From Alteromonas abrolhosensis (GTDB taxonomy: Bacteria > Pseudomonadota > Gammaproteobacteria > Enterobacterales > Alteromonadaceae): 64,000 bases of DNA. Within the stretch, counting starts at the first letter, position 1, and each line of letters begins with the position of its first letter. This document shows, one piece after another, positions 28,974 to 37,987 of the stretch. Both the position numbers and the translations under genes were made by a program. The notes beneath the pieces are model-generated. The model searched no databases. It was not told the DNA's origin and saw only the letters and a list, made by a program, of their open reading frames with translations. Location: positions 62,001 to 126,000 of the forward strand of contig NZ_MEJH01000010.1 in assembly GCF_001953635.1 (NCBI RefSeq). Direction: 5' to 3'.

Positions 28974-29759
28974 TTAGTCTTCTGCCTTTGTACCTTTAGA
29001 CGGACTAGCTGCGCTACCGGTATCGTTTGTTGCCGTAGTACCTTTTGTACTTGCACTCGATTTCGTAGGCGAAGATTTAGCTGCAGTGCGCTTACTTGAC
29101 GCCCCAGTGGCGGTCTTTTTAGCTGTGCTGGATGCTTTAGCTGCCGTTGTACTTGATTTCGTCGTGCTCGTTTTACGCGCGCGTGAAGTAGAAGTATTGG
29201 CCGGGCCCGACTTTGTGGCTGCACGCGTTGTGCTAGGTTTCGTTGCGCCCTCGCTAGCAGCGCTTTTAGATGAAGCGCTTTTCGCTGGAGCGACTTTTCT
29301 TGGCGAGCTTTTCGCCTCTGCTTTTTTAGCCGCTTCTTTTGCTGCTAAAAGCGCAACCTGCTCTACAAGTAAATCGACTTTCGCACTTAATAGCTCAAGT
29401 TGTTGCTCTTTTTGCTGGCGCTTCTGGCCACCTGAAAATGCAGAAAAAAGCGGCGTTGAAGCCACCAATTTTTGTGCAGCGTCAACAATAGCAAACGGGT
29501 TAAGCGTGCGTTTTAGCTCACTTTCCACTTCAAGCCCTTTAGCCTGCATTGCATTAATGGTTTCTTGAGTGTCATCAATTTTCTGACTTACTACGCCAGC
29601 GGCATGGTCTAGCTTCGCCGATAACAAGTCTGAGCCAGCATATAACCAACCAAAAAGCGGCGACGATTTAAGAGGTGAAGATGCCGTGCTATTAAGCACC
29701 GACGAATCTTTGTCGACGGTAGACACAGATTCTGAATTAGGAATATTTTTGTTGCTCAT
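28974..29759 (-). CDS. PhaF-like phasin with lysine/alanine-rich histone-like tail
   Basis: I start at the ATG at 29759, which has a GGAGG ribosome site; the longer frame to 29798 adds residues without support. The protein of 261 residues has an N-terminal helical region with FGWLYAGSDLLSAKLDHAAG and AFSGGQKRQQKEQQ, then a coiled coil (LLSAKVDLLVEQVALLAAKEAAKKAE). The remaining half is almost only K, A, S, T and P. This is the design of PhaF, whose histone H1-like tail binds DNA and whose N-terminal part binds storage granules. I did not see a PHA synthase in the window. PhaF function is therefore inferred. Confidence 0.65.
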   Translation of the reverse strand: MSNKNIPNSESVSTVDKDSSVLNSTASSPLKSSPLFGWLYAGSDLLSAKLDHAAGVVSQKIDDTQETINAMQAKGLEVESELKRTLNPFAIVDAAQKLVASTPLFSAFSGGQKRQQKEQQLELLSAKVDLLVEQVALLAAKEAAKKAEAKSSPRKVAPAKSASSKSAASEGATKPSTTRAATKSGPANTSTSRARKTSTTKSSTTAAKASSTAKKTATGASSKRTAAKSSPTKSSASTKGTTATNDTGSAASPSKGTKAED

Positions 29760-29907
29760 AACGCCTCCAATACGGAGATTTACTAAGCATGACAGCATAG
29801 GAAGCTTTTTTTAAAACTCAATATGACTTCTGAAAAGCGACCTAGCTATCACTCAATTACAGTTCTCACTAGCCCCTCACGAAGAAAGGCCTAAAAAACT
29901 GTATAGA

Positions 29908-29928
29908 GGGCACCAAAAAGGGGTGCCC
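29908..29928. other. hairpin downstream of the phasin gene
   Basis: A perfect stem GGGCACC/GGTGCCC with a seven-base loop lies 16 bases past the stop of the small phasin gene. No T tract follows directly on the minus strand, so it may be a weak terminator or an mRNA 3'-end stabiliser between the two phasin-type genes. Confidence 0.45.
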
Positions 29929-29943
29929 GAAAGGCGTAGCGCT

Positions 29944-30303
29944 TTACTTGCTCGCAGCAAGCTTAGCAACCGCTTCAGTTAAGGCATCGATTTTTGCTGA
30001 AAGCTCTTCGATGCGCTGATCAGCTGGCTCTGAGTCAAGGCCAAGCTTCTTGCGAACGTCTGCAACGCGATTCTCAACATCGTTGGTCGTTGACTTAAAT
30101 TTGCTCTTTGCGTCTTCTTCTAGCGTTTCGCCTTTTGTCACGAGTTCATCAAACATTTTGTTTGCTTCTTCGCTCAATTTCTCGTAACGCCCCTGCGCTT
30201 CCTCAACGCTCTTACCATAAGCGCCTAGGCCTGCTAACCAAATTTTACGCGCCATTTCTTCGGCTTCGTTGATTTTACCTTTAATTGTGTCAGTAGTAGT
30301 CAT
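29944..30303 (-). CDS. phasin family protein (PhaI-like granule-associated protein)
   Basis: This 119-residue protein matches the short phasin family. ARKIWLAGLGAYGKSVEEAQ is the typical opening, followed by long amphipathic helices and a C-terminal leucine-zipper-like KIDALTEAVAKLAASK. Such proteins coat intracellular storage granules. The ribosome site AGGAG precedes the ATG. It has the same orientation as the PhaF-like gene 185 bases downstream. Which lipid the granule holds is not shown here: wax ester or triacylglycerol are as likely as PHA, given the nearby WS/DGAT. Confidence 0.85.
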   Translation of the reverse strand: MTTTDTIKGKINEAEEMARKIWLAGLGAYGKSVEEAQGRYEKLSEEANKMFDELVTKGETLEEDAKSKFKSTTNDVENRVADVRKKLGLDSEPADQRIEELSAKIDALTEAVAKLAASK

Positions 30304-30408
30304 GTTCAGCTCCTATGAATGCTAAATGAGAGTGTATTTCAACACCATGTCTTCACTTTATGCTTAACAATTAGAATCCGCATACTAAAAACGAAGAAAA
30401 ATAAAAAT

Positions 30409-30436
30409 GCCCGAATAAGCGCTAACTTATTCGGGC
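30409..30436 (-). terminator. intrinsic terminator of the oligopeptidase B gene
   Basis: A perfect 11-base stem GCCCGAATAAG/CTTATTCGGGC has a six-base loop and a T-rich tract on the minus strand. It ends about 40 bases past the stop. Confidence 0.88.
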
Positions 30437-30478
30437 GAAATACCAGAGGAGACTGGTTACAAACGGAGGGGTGTAGAG

Positions 30479-32656
30479 TTAAAGAGGTACACCCGCAAGA
30501 TGTAATACAAACGCATATTCAAGTGCGGTAGATTCGAAGCGTTTGAAACGCCCTGAAGCTCCACCGTGCCCCGCTTCCATATCGGTTTTGAAAAGCAGTA
30601 AATTGTCGTCTGTCTTATATTCTCTAAGCTTAGCCACCCACTTCATTGGTTCAAAGTACTGCACTTGTGAATCATGTAGTCCAGTCGTAACCAACATGTG
30701 TGGATAGTCTTTTGCTTCAATCTGGTCATAAGGCGAGTACGAAAGCATGTAGTCAAACTCAGCTTTGTTGGCTGGGTTGCCCCACTCTGTATATTCACCG
30801 GTCGTTAACGGAATAGATGCATCGCTCATTGTAGTCACCACATCTACAAACGGAACATGCGCGCTTACCCCTTGATATAGTTCAGGTGCCATGTTCACTA
30901 TGGCGCCCATTAATAAGCCTCCCGCACTGCCACCCATAGCAAAAACGCGATCTTTATCAGCGTACTGCTTATCTACTAAGCCCTTAGTTACGTCGATAAA
31001 ATCAGTGAAGGTATTAATCTTGTTATGCATCTTGCCGTCTTCATACCACTCACGACCAAGCATTTGACCACCGCGAATGTGAGCAATCGCTACAACAAAG
31101 CCTCTATCTATCAAAGATAACCAGCTGCTTCTAAACGTTGGGTCTACTGTTGACCCGTATGAACCATAGGCGTATTGATATAATGGGTTAGTACCATCTT
31201 TCTTAAACTTATCTTTGCGATAAACAAGTGAAACAGGAACCGATGTACCGTCTCTCGCTTCAATCATTACCCGCTCAGATGCATAGGCCGATGAGTCGAA
31301 GGTGTCAGATACACGGGTTTGTTTCATCACCTCACTTTCAAGGGTATCCAGGTTGATATCTATGATAGAACCAGGGGTGGTTAAAGAGCTGTAGTAAATT
31401 CTGAGCTTATTAGTATCCATTTCCGGGTTTTCATTGAAATACGCGCCGTAAATAGGATCTTGAGTTGGAATAACCTTTTCTTCATTCGAAGTCAGATTGT
31501 GAACGACCATGCGTAACATGCCGTTTTCTTTTTCTTTTACCACTAAGTGATTCTTCATAACTTCAATGCTTTGAAGAAACACGTTAGGACGATGCGCAAC
31601 CACTTCTTGCCATTTTGAAACATCGCTCGTGGCGTCTAATGGTGCTTTCATCACTCTGAAGTTTTTAGCACCGATGTTAGTTAACACGTAATAACCATCA
31701 CTCGCTTTCGCTACACTGTATTCCTGCCCCTCTTCTATGGGTAAGAACACTTTTGTTGGAGACGTAGGGTTATTTGCATCAATCAATGTCACACCGGTCT
31801 TTTCAGTGTTGTCGTGATGAATGTAGATAGTGCTATTGTTTTTACTTTTGCTGATGTGAGTATAAAAAGTAGGATCGCTCTCTTCATAAATGAGTACGTC
31901 ATCATCCTGTGATGTACCTAATTCATGGCGATACACTTGATATCCCAAGAGCGTTTGCAGATCTTTCTTCACATAAAATAGATGTGTATTATCGTTCGCC
32001 CACACAACGCTTCCAGATGTGCCTTCTAAAACATCGTCAAGCTTTTCATCATTTTCAAGGCTTTTCACATAGATGGTATAGATGCGTCGGCTAAGGGTAT
32101 CTTCGGAATAGGCTAGCAATTTGTTATCGCTGCTTACGGCGTAGGTACCGATGCTGAAATAATCGTGCCCTTTAGACATACGATTCGCGTCTAGTAACAC
32201 CTGTGGCTCGGCGTCAAGGGATGGTTTTCTTAAATAAATGGGGTACTCGTTTTCGCCTGAATAGCTTGTGTAATACCAGTACCCATTGTCTAAGACTGGT
32301 ACTGTAGAGTCATCTTTTTCTATCCTAGACACGAGCTCTTCATAAAGAGATTCTCGGGTTTCCTTTAACGGCGCTAGCACTGTTTCAACGTAGGTATTTT
32401 CACGTTCCAAATGGTCTAGTATTTCTTTATCAGTCCTTGAATCGTCGCGCATCCAGTAGTAGTTGTCATTACGCGTCACGCCGTGCGCCGTCATTTCATG
32501 AGGCACTTTTTTTGCCACTGGCGCTTTCACTTGAGTATTAAGTGTTAAGGTTGGTGCTGCACGTTCAGCTACATGCTGAGTATTTTCTGTTTTATTGTCG
32601 ACGCCACAGCCAGATACCAGCCCACCTGCAGCAAGTGCGATCCATAGATATTTCAT
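30479..32656 (-). CDS. lipoprotein oligopeptidase B (S9A family)
   Basis: The protein has 725 residues. It begins with a lipoprotein signal (LVSGCGV lipobox, Cys17), so unlike classical cytoplasmic PtrB it is probably anchored in the cell envelope. The family features are present: HGVTRNDNYYWMRDDSR, a beta-propeller, and an alpha/beta hydrolase domain with the nucleophile motif GGSAGG, a catalytic Asp in TTGLHDSQV and the His in EAGHGGASGR. It cleaves short peptides after basic residues. It has its own terminator and an AGGAATAATA ribosome site. No obvious operon partner. Confidence 0.88.
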   Translation of the reverse strand: MKYLWIALAAGGLVSGCGVDNKTENTQHVAERAAPTLTLNTQVKAPVAKKVPHEMTAHGVTRNDNYYWMRDDSRTDKEILDHLERENTYVETVLAPLKETRESLYEELVSRIEKDDSTVPVLDNGYWYYTSYSGENEYPIYLRKPSLDAEPQVLLDANRMSKGHDYFSIGTYAVSSDNKLLAYSEDTLSRRIYTIYVKSLENDEKLDDVLEGTSGSVVWANDNTHLFYVKKDLQTLLGYQVYRHELGTSQDDDVLIYEESDPTFYTHISKSKNNSTIYIHHDNTEKTGVTLIDANNPTSPTKVFLPIEEGQEYSVAKASDGYYVLTNIGAKNFRVMKAPLDATSDVSKWQEVVAHRPNVFLQSIEVMKNHLVVKEKENGMLRMVVHNLTSNEEKVIPTQDPIYGAYFNENPEMDTNKLRIYYSSLTTPGSIIDINLDTLESEVMKQTRVSDTFDSSAYASERVMIEARDGTSVPVSLVYRKDKFKKDGTNPLYQYAYGSYGSTVDPTFRSSWLSLIDRGFVVAIAHIRGGQMLGREWYEDGKMHNKINTFTDFIDVTKGLVDKQYADKDRVFAMGGSAGGLLMGAIVNMAPELYQGVSAHVPFVDVVTTMSDASIPLTTGEYTEWGNPANKAEFDYMLSYSPYDQIEAKDYPHMLVTTGLHDSQVQYFEPMKWVAKLREYKTDDNLLLFKTDMEAGHGGASGRFKRFESTALEYAFVLHLAGVPL

Positions 32657-33014
32657 TATTATTCCTGCTATGCACTTTTTGTTAGCGCTTTGTTTACAGC
32701 CAAGGAGTTGAGAACAATCGAATTTTATTGATTGAATTATTAGGGAGACTTTAAAACTAAGCGGTGCTTATTAGTAGTTTGAAGTATATATAAATAGGAT
32801 TAGTGGTCTAGCGTTACTTGAACGCGAATGAGTCTAATAATAGGTTAAAGTGTTACAAGATATGTGGAAGCTTAATTCGTCGCATGGAATAGAAAGACAA
32901 GCATCGGTTATTAAGCATAAAAAAACGCTGCATATTTAAAATATAGTGCAGCGCTTTCACTAATTTACAAAAAAGCCGGTAGACCGAAACTTGTACTACC
33001 TGGCATTGCCTAAT
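32657..33014. other. intergenic region between oligopeptidase B and fadR
   Basis: These 358 bases contain the oligopeptidase B promoter on the left and the fadR terminator near 32926-32953. No coding frame or other element is recognised. Confidence 0.5.
32926..32953 (-). terminator. intrinsic terminator of fadR
   Basis: The stem CGCTGCA/TGCAGCG is extended by an imperfect AT-rich inner stem. On the minus strand seven T follow. It lies about 60 bases past the fadR stop. Confidence 0.85.
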
Positions 33015-33725
33015 TTAGTCAACTAAATCCTTGGGCATGTCATCACGGATGGCAAGCCATACTTTGCCACTCTCTATACCGTATTTTCTTACCACTACAG
33101 GCACACGGTCGTATTCGCCTTTCTCAGCAACATCAAGCAAGTCTGCGTAATACTTGTTTGCTACATCGCGCGCTTGTTGGTGCGAGAAGAAGTAGCCACC
33201 AATACGCGAGTACAAACCACGGAAGCCGTTCATCATCAACACAAATACATTGTTGTTAGATGCTAACGCCAAATCATGTGACATTTGATAATCGAACTGT
33301 GCGAAAGCTAGACCTTCTTGCTCCACATTTTTATAACGGGCAATAATTTCTGCAGACTCTTGAGGGTTGTTTCGAATTGCGCCTCGAATGAAAACTGCAC
33401 TTAGATTAGTGCGTGCTGCTAATAAATTATCGACCAGTTCTGGGATCCCTTCTTGGTCTAAACGAGCAAGCGTTTCCAAGATGTTCAAACCACACGTTTC
33501 CCAGAAGTTGTTAACCTTGGTCGGCTTGCCGTGTTGAATTGTTAACCAACCATCACGAGCCAGACGCTGAAGTACTTCACGCAGTGTAGTACGCGTTACA
33601 CCAATTAACTCAGAAAGCTCTCTTTCTGCAGGCAAAATGGTGCCAGGTGGAAATCGTCCACTCCAAATAGATTCAACAATGTATTCTTCGGCGAATCCAG
33701 CTGGACTCTGTGCCTTATAAATCAT
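33015..33725 (-). CDS. fadR: fatty acid metabolism regulator FadR (GntR family)
   Basis: The protein has 236 residues, as in the enterobacterial regulator. The winged helix has [59 protein letters not shown]. The acyl-CoA-binding FCD-like domain follows with GIRS-like segments ([31 protein letters not shown]). FadR represses fatty-acid degradation genes and activates unsaturated fatty-acid synthesis; long-chain acyl-CoA releases it from DNA. It is divergent from nhaB, as in Escherichia coli, and a candidate FadR box lies just upstream, suggesting autoregulation. The ribosome site is weak. Confidence 0.95.
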   Translation of the reverse strand: MIYKAQSPAGFAEEYIVESIWSGRFPPGTILPAERELSELIGVTRTTLREVLQRLARDGWLTIQHGKPTKVNNFWETCGLNILETLARLDQEGIPELVDNLLAARTNLSAVFIRGAIRNNPQESAEIIARYKNVEQEGLAFAQFDYQMSHDLALASNNNVFVLMMNGFRGLYSRIGGYFFSHQQARDVANKYYADLLDVAEKGEYDRVPVVVRKYGIESGKVWLAIRDDMPKDLVD

Positions 33726-33757
33726 AACTAATCGCCTGCACGTTATTGTTATTTTGC

Positions 33758-33774
33758 AACTGATTGTACCAGAT
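33758..33774. promoter_or_regulatory. candidate FadR box upstream of fadR
   Basis: Read on the minus strand this is ATCTGGTACAATCAGTT, about 12 of 16 positions of the FadR palindrome AACTGGTCNGACCAGTT. It lies 33-49 bases upstream of the fadR start. The matching is my own count. Confidence 0.55.
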
Positions 33775-34155
33775 GCTGTTTTATTATCACAATGAATTAT
33801 GCCTCGTCCACTAAAGCTTTTAACAACTTGTTAAAATTAAAGTGTTATTTCAAACACCATTAAATATCTGTTGCTCATTTTGTGTGCGAAATATTACGCA
33901 TTTCCAATTTCAATGATAACTATGGTCAAAAAAGTGATAAATATTCAGTGACTTTCACATGGTGGGGTCTGTGAATTGCTTTCTCAAGACGTTAATATCA
34001 TGTACGCTTAATTTCCGACTATAATGACAGCAGCAAAACCGCGGTAAGGCGAATTATATCGCGCAACGCCAGCAGTTTATGTATGCAATAACCGGAACTA
34101 CACAGTATAAAGATGCGCAAAAATGCGTGCTTTGTTGTAAAAGGAACAGGAACTC
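33775..34155. other. remaining fadR/nhaB divergent promoter region
   Basis: About 380 bases with AT-rich sequence and no credible gene. It presumably carries the nhaB promoter. nhaB itself has a modest ribosome site (AAAAGGAACAGG). Confidence 0.4.
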
Positions 34156-35730
34156 ATGCAAACCTCAATGATCGCGGCGATCTATAAGAATTTCCTGGGA
34201 CATGCGCCCGACTGGTATAAAAAAACCATCATTGCCTTTCTCATTGTTAACCCCTTCATCTTTATGGTGGACCCATATGTTGCTGGCTGGACGCTTGTAA
34301 TCCAATTTATATTTACCTTGGCAATGGCGCTGAAGTGTTATCCACTTCAACCAGGCGGCCTACTGCTTATTGAAGCGATGTTCATTGGAATGACGTCTCC
34401 TGGTCACATGATGCACGAGATTGAAGTGAATTTAGAAGTACTCTTACTTCTAGTATTCATGGTAGCGGGCATCTACTTTATGAAAGACCTGCTGATGTAC
34501 TTATTTACCAAGTTGGTGATAAAGGTTCGCAACAAGTTGGTGCTTTCTCTTTCGTTTATTTTTGCATCTGCGTTTCTATCGGCGTTTCTCGACGCATTAA
34601 CGGTTGTTGCAGTAATAATCAGTGTAGGTCTGGGCTTTTACTCTATCTATCACAAAGTAGCGTCGGGCAAGGAGTTTCATTCTGATCACGACCACACTAG
34701 CGACGACGAGCTGGGAAGCCACGACTTAGAAGACTTCAGAGCTTTCCTACGCAACCTTATGATGCACTCAGCCGTAGGTACTGCCCTTGGTGGTGTTATG
34801 ACAATGGTAGGCGAACCACAGAACCTGATTATTGCAGACAAGGCAGGCTGGGACTTCGTTGAATTTTTCATCCGTATGGCACCTGTTACTATCCCAGTAT
34901 TCGTATTTGGACTACTTACCACCGTAATTCTGGAAAAAACCGGAATGTTTTCTTACGGCGCAAAATTACCTGCAGCGGTAAGACAGATTTTGGTCGACTA
35001 TAACGACCATATGGACAAGGGTCGCAGTAAGCGTGAAACCGCTAAACTGATAGTACAAGCACTAATAGGTGTTTGGTTAATCATTGGTCTTGCTACGCAT
35101 ATGGCGTCAGTGGGTCTTATCGGTTTGTCAGTTATTGTACTTGCTACTTCTATGAGCGGTGTTATCGAAGAGCACGCACTTGGTAAAGCGTTCGAGGAAG
35201 CACTGCCATTTACCGCACTACTTTGCGTATTCTTTGGCGTAGTAGCCGTTATCATTGACCAGGGCCTTTTCCAGCCGGTAATCCATTGGGTACTGTCGTT
35301 TGAAGGCGAAACGCAAATGGTTATGTTCTATCTTGCTAACGGTGTGCTTTCGATGGTGAGTGACAACGTGTTTGTGGGCTCTGTTTACATCACTGAAGTC
35401 ACAGCGGCTCTACAAGCCGGTCAAATCACACGTGACCAGTACGATATGCTTGCTGTAGCAATCAATACGGGAACCAACTTACCAAGTGTGGCAACACCAA
35501 ACGGTCAAGCTGCTTTCCTATTCTTGCTGACCTCAGCCATCGCGCCACTGCTTCGTTTGTCGTACGGCCGTATGGTTATGATGGCATTGCCATATACCAT
35601 CGTGCTGACTATCGTTGGTTTATTAGCAACATACATTGGACTTGCTGATGCTACTCAGGTGCTTTACGACATGCACCTCATTGAACACCACACCGCTGCT
35701 GAAGCGGGTGCTCAAGCGGTAGGTCACTAG
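34156..35730 (+). CDS. nhaB: Na+/H+ antiporter NhaB
   Basis: The protein has 524 residues with about a dozen membrane segments and matches NhaB over its length: [23 protein letters not shown] at the start, [44 protein letters not shown], and [30 protein letters not shown]. It exchanges sodium for protons across the inner membrane, suiting a marine lifestyle. dsbB follows three bases after the stop, and fadR is divergent, as in Escherichia coli. Confidence 0.96.
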   Translation: MQTSMIAAIYKNFLGHAPDWYKKTIIAFLIVNPFIFMVDPYVAGWTLVIQFIFTLAMALKCYPLQPGGLLLIEAMFIGMTSPGHMMHEIEVNLEVLLLLVFMVAGIYFMKDLLMYLFTKLVIKVRNKLVLSLSFIFASAFLSAFLDALTVVAVIISVGLGFYSIYHKVASGKEFHSDHDHTSDDELGSHDLEDFRAFLRNLMMHSAVGTALGGVMTMVGEPQNLIIADKAGWDFVEFFIRMAPVTIPVFVFGLLTTVILEKTGMFSYGAKLPAAVRQILVDYNDHMDKGRSKRETAKLIVQALIGVWLIIGLATHMASVGLIGLSVIVLATSMSGVIEEHALGKAFEEALPFTALLCVFFGVVAVIIDQGLFQPVIHWVLSFEGETQMVMFYLANGVLSMVSDNVFVGSVYITEVTAALQAGQITRDQYDMLAVAINTGTNLPSVATPNGQAAFLFLLTSAIAPLLRLSYGRMVMMALPYTIVLTIVGLLATYIGLADATQVLYDMHLIEHHTAAEAGAQAVGH

Positions 35731-35733
35731 TCT

Positions 35734-36261
35734 ATGCGCGGAATCATTCACAGCATTAGCCAATGGGCAGAGCACAAGTCTTCATGGCTTGTGCTTTTCG
35801 CCACGTCATTGGCATTAGAAATTGCTGCGCTTTACTTTCAGTACGGCATGGGTTTAAAACCCTGCATTATGTGCATTTATCAGCGAACCGCCATGTACGG
35901 TATTGTGTTGTCAGCACTTATTGTCGTTATTAAAAACAACGGCTTTACACGCATGCTTGGCTTCGCTGGTTGGGCTGTATCTGCAGGATGGGGCTTCTTA
36001 ATTGCTAAAGAGCACGTAGGCATTCTCAATGCCGCGAACCCATTTTTTTCCAGCTGTGAAATAGTGCCAAACTTTCCTTCGTGGTTACAACTTCACGAGT
36101 GGCTACCCGCTGTATTTGCCGCTGAAGGTGACTGTTTAGAAGATTCGTGGCAGTTTTTGTCTATGGGAATGGCTGAGTGGATGCAAATTATTTTTGCTGC
36201 CTACTTTGCTGTATTCGCTATTGTGTTTGCATGTCGATTATTGGATAAGAAACCCTTTTGA
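35734..36261 (+). CDS. dsbB: disulfide bond formation protein DsbB
   Basis: This 175-residue membrane protein has the quinone-coupled pair C44/C47 (LKPCIMCIYQR) and the second periplasmic pair C108/C134 (SSCEI, GDCLED) that reoxidises DsbA. Four membrane helices are apparent. It has no separate ribosome site three bases after nhaB, so it is probably translated by coupling. It ends with TGA overlapping the TTG start of the next gene. Confidence 0.95.
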   Translation: MRGIIHSISQWAEHKSSWLVLFATSLALEIAALYFQYGMGLKPCIMCIYQRTAMYGIVLSALIVVIKNNGFTRMLGFAGWAVSAGWGFLIAKEHVGILNAANPFFSSCEIVPNFPSWLQLHEWLPAVFAAEGDCLEDSWQFLSMGMAEWMQIIFAAYFAVFAIVFACRLLDKKPF

Positions 36262-36812
36262 TCGACTTATCCATTCTACCGTCACGCCTACCTCCAATAC
36301 ATACGGAACAAGGCCCCATTTCCATTCAGCGCATTGCGGAGAAACACTGCTATGCGCTTTGTGAGGCTGGGCATCAGTCTATCCATCACGTAAAACCTTG
36401 GTTTGGTTCAGCGGTTTGCCCTGTTACACCAGCACTGTCCAAGCAGTGCATTGCCAACATGGAAAAGGCCCGAGATACAGGCTATGGACTTACCTACTTG
36501 CTAATGCACGAGGAAAAATGCTTAGGTATGGGCATTATCAATCATATTCATCATACGCACCTTACCGCTAATCTTGGCTACTGGCTCAGACCAGACGCAT
36601 GCGGAAAAGGTTTAGCTACCGCGATTTGTGAAGCCTTGAAGAAACTTGCGTTCTCTCAAATGAATTTGCATCGATTAGAATGCTTTATAGAGCCTAACAA
36701 CAAGGCAAGCATACGTGTGGCAGAGCGAATTGGTGGTACAAAAGAAGGGCTTTGTCGCAAACGTGTATTTGGGCGCGATGCGTTGCTTTATGCGATTGTT
36801 AATGGCGATTAA
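36258..36812 (+). CDS. GNAT family acetyltransferase (RimJ/RimL-like)
   Basis: The 184-residue protein is a RimL-type GNAT: IQRIAEKHCYALCEAGHQSIHHVKPWF, then LGYWLRPDACGKGLATAICEALKKLAF and HRLECFIEPNNKASIRVAERIGGTKEGLCRK. Related enzymes acetylate the N-terminal Ser of ribosomal protein L12 (RimL), but some act elsewhere, so I leave the symbol empty. The start is TTG at 36258, which overlaps the dsbB stop (TTGA). The stop is embedded in a perfect hairpin shared with the convergent ycgN. Confidence 0.85.
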   Translation: MIDLSILPSRLPPIHTEQGPISIQRIAEKHCYALCEAGHQSIHHVKPWFGSAVCPVTPALSKQCIANMEKARDTGYGLTYLLMHEEKCLGMGIINHIHHTHLTANLGYWLRPDACGKGLATAICEALKKLAFSQMNLHRLECFIEPNNKASIRVAERIGGTKEGLCRKRVFGRDALLYAIVNGD

Positions 36813-36831
36813 CGCGCGTTCTGCGCGTTAA
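36809..36831. terminator. hairpin spanning both convergent stop codons
   Basis: A perfect nine-base stem TTAACGCGC/GCGCGTTAA with loop GTTCT covers the TAA of the acetyltransferase (36810-36812) and the TAA of ycgN (36828-36830). It lacks a T tract, so a terminator role is uncertain. Confidence 0.5.
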
Positions 36832-37322
36832 TCTAAGTCTTCTAAAGGCCAAATGGCTATATAGTCTTCAAAATTATTTAAATCCACGTCGGTTTCAAAA
36901 ACGGTCTTATTGCGTACCGACATTCCCTTTGCGTGCATCACGTGTTTCTTCCCCTTGTTTAACAATGGGTGCCACGACGGTATGCCCCTTCCCTCATAAA
37001 GGCGGCGATAGGTGCAGCTATTAGGCATAAAAAAGATATCCTTCAGATTCTCTTTTGTCAGCTTCACGCAATCAGGCACCAGCTCTGTGCGCCTTTCATA
37101 TTGGGTACATTCACATTTTTTTGTGTTCAAATACGTACACACAATATTGGTATAGTGAATCTTCTCATTATCGTTAATGTGATCGGTGACTTCGTATTCT
37201 TCTACCGCGTCATCATCGATAAATTTTTGCAGACAACATTTACCACATCCATCACAAAGTGATTCCCATTCCTTTTGGGTCATCTCTTCTAAAGATTTGG
37301 TTTCCCAAAACGCGGCTGTCAT
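36828..37322 (-). CDS. ycgN: YcgN family cysteine cluster protein
   Basis: The true start is the ATG at 37322, not 37391, because it overlaps the stop of the upstream hydrolase (ATGA) and gives the standard YcgN N terminus WETKSLEEMTQKEWESLCDGCGKCCLQKFIDD. The conserved clusters CDGCGKCC and C..Y....CECTQYERRTELVPDC indicate a metal or iron-sulfur site. Function unknown (UPF0260). In Escherichia coli it also neighbours the ycgM hydrolase. Confidence 0.92.
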   Translation of the reverse strand: MTAAFWETKSLEEMTQKEWESLCDGCGKCCLQKFIDDDAVEEYEVTDHINDNEKIHYTNIVCTYLNTKKCECTQYERRTELVPDCVKLTKENLKDIFFMPNSCTYRRLYEGRGIPSWHPLLNKGKKHVMHAKGMSVRNKTVFETDVDLNNFEDYIAIWPLEDLD

Positions 37323-37987
37323 TCTGCTATTACCTCGGTTTCCACGGTTAAATGATTGTCTAGCGTTGCAACAATCGTATCTTGCGAGCAAAGCTTACCT
37401 ACCCCTTTGGGCGTGCCCGTTAGGATCACGTCGCCGCTGTCTAACGTAAATATAGATGACATATGAGCGATAAGTGGGATGATTTTGTGCAGCATCAGCT
37501 CGGTATGTCCCTGCTGTCTAACCACCCCGTTTATGGTTAAGGTAAAACGCAGGTCTTCCAAGTTTTCTATTTCACTTAACGGCACAAAGCCTGACAGCGG
37601 TGCACTGTTGTCAAAAGACTTCGCTCTTTCCCAAGGCTGGCCTTGCTTCTTAAGCTCGGCTTGAACCTCGCGAAGGGTTAAATCGAGACCAAGTCCAATA
37701 CCCCATATCGCGGCCTTTACGTCATCATCACTGGCATGCTTCAATGAAGACTTCAGCAGCACGGCGACTTCAAGCTCGTTGTGACACTCGCCTTTGTCGG
37801 TAGGAATGGCAATAGGCTTCTGCATATGACATAAGGCAGCCTTTGGCTTCATAAACAGCAATGGTGCTTCAGATACGGTAGAATTCATTTCTTGAATGTG
37901 GTCGAGGTAATTTCTACCTATACACACTACTTTACTAACGGGTAGTGATATTTCATTGCCTTGAGAATCGATGTGACGATAAGCCAT
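37319..37987 (-). CDS. fumarylacetoacetate hydrolase family protein (YcgM-like)
   Basis: I set the start at the ATG at 37987, which shares one base with the MltB stop (TAATG); the longer GTG frame to 38056 lies inside mltB. The 222-residue protein has the FAH-domain signature VVCIGRNYLDHIQEMNS near the N terminus, the metal ligands in ECHNELEVAVLL, and the late GDVILTGTPKGVG. Such enzymes hydrolyse or decarboxylate acylpyruvates; YcgM is the enterobacterial counterpart. It is coupled on both sides to mltB-like and ycgN genes. Confidence 0.9.
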   Translation of the reverse strand: MAYRHIDSQGNEISLPVSKVVCIGRNYLDHIQEMNSTVSEAPLLFMKPKAALCHMQKPIAIPTDKGECHNELEVAVLLKSSLKHASDDDVKAAIWGIGLGLDLTLREVQAELKKQGQPWERAKSFDNSAPLSGFVPLSEIENLEDLRFTLTINGVVRQQGHTELMLHKIIPLIAHMSSIFTLDSGDVILTGTPKGVGKLCSQDTIVATLDNHLTVETEVIAE

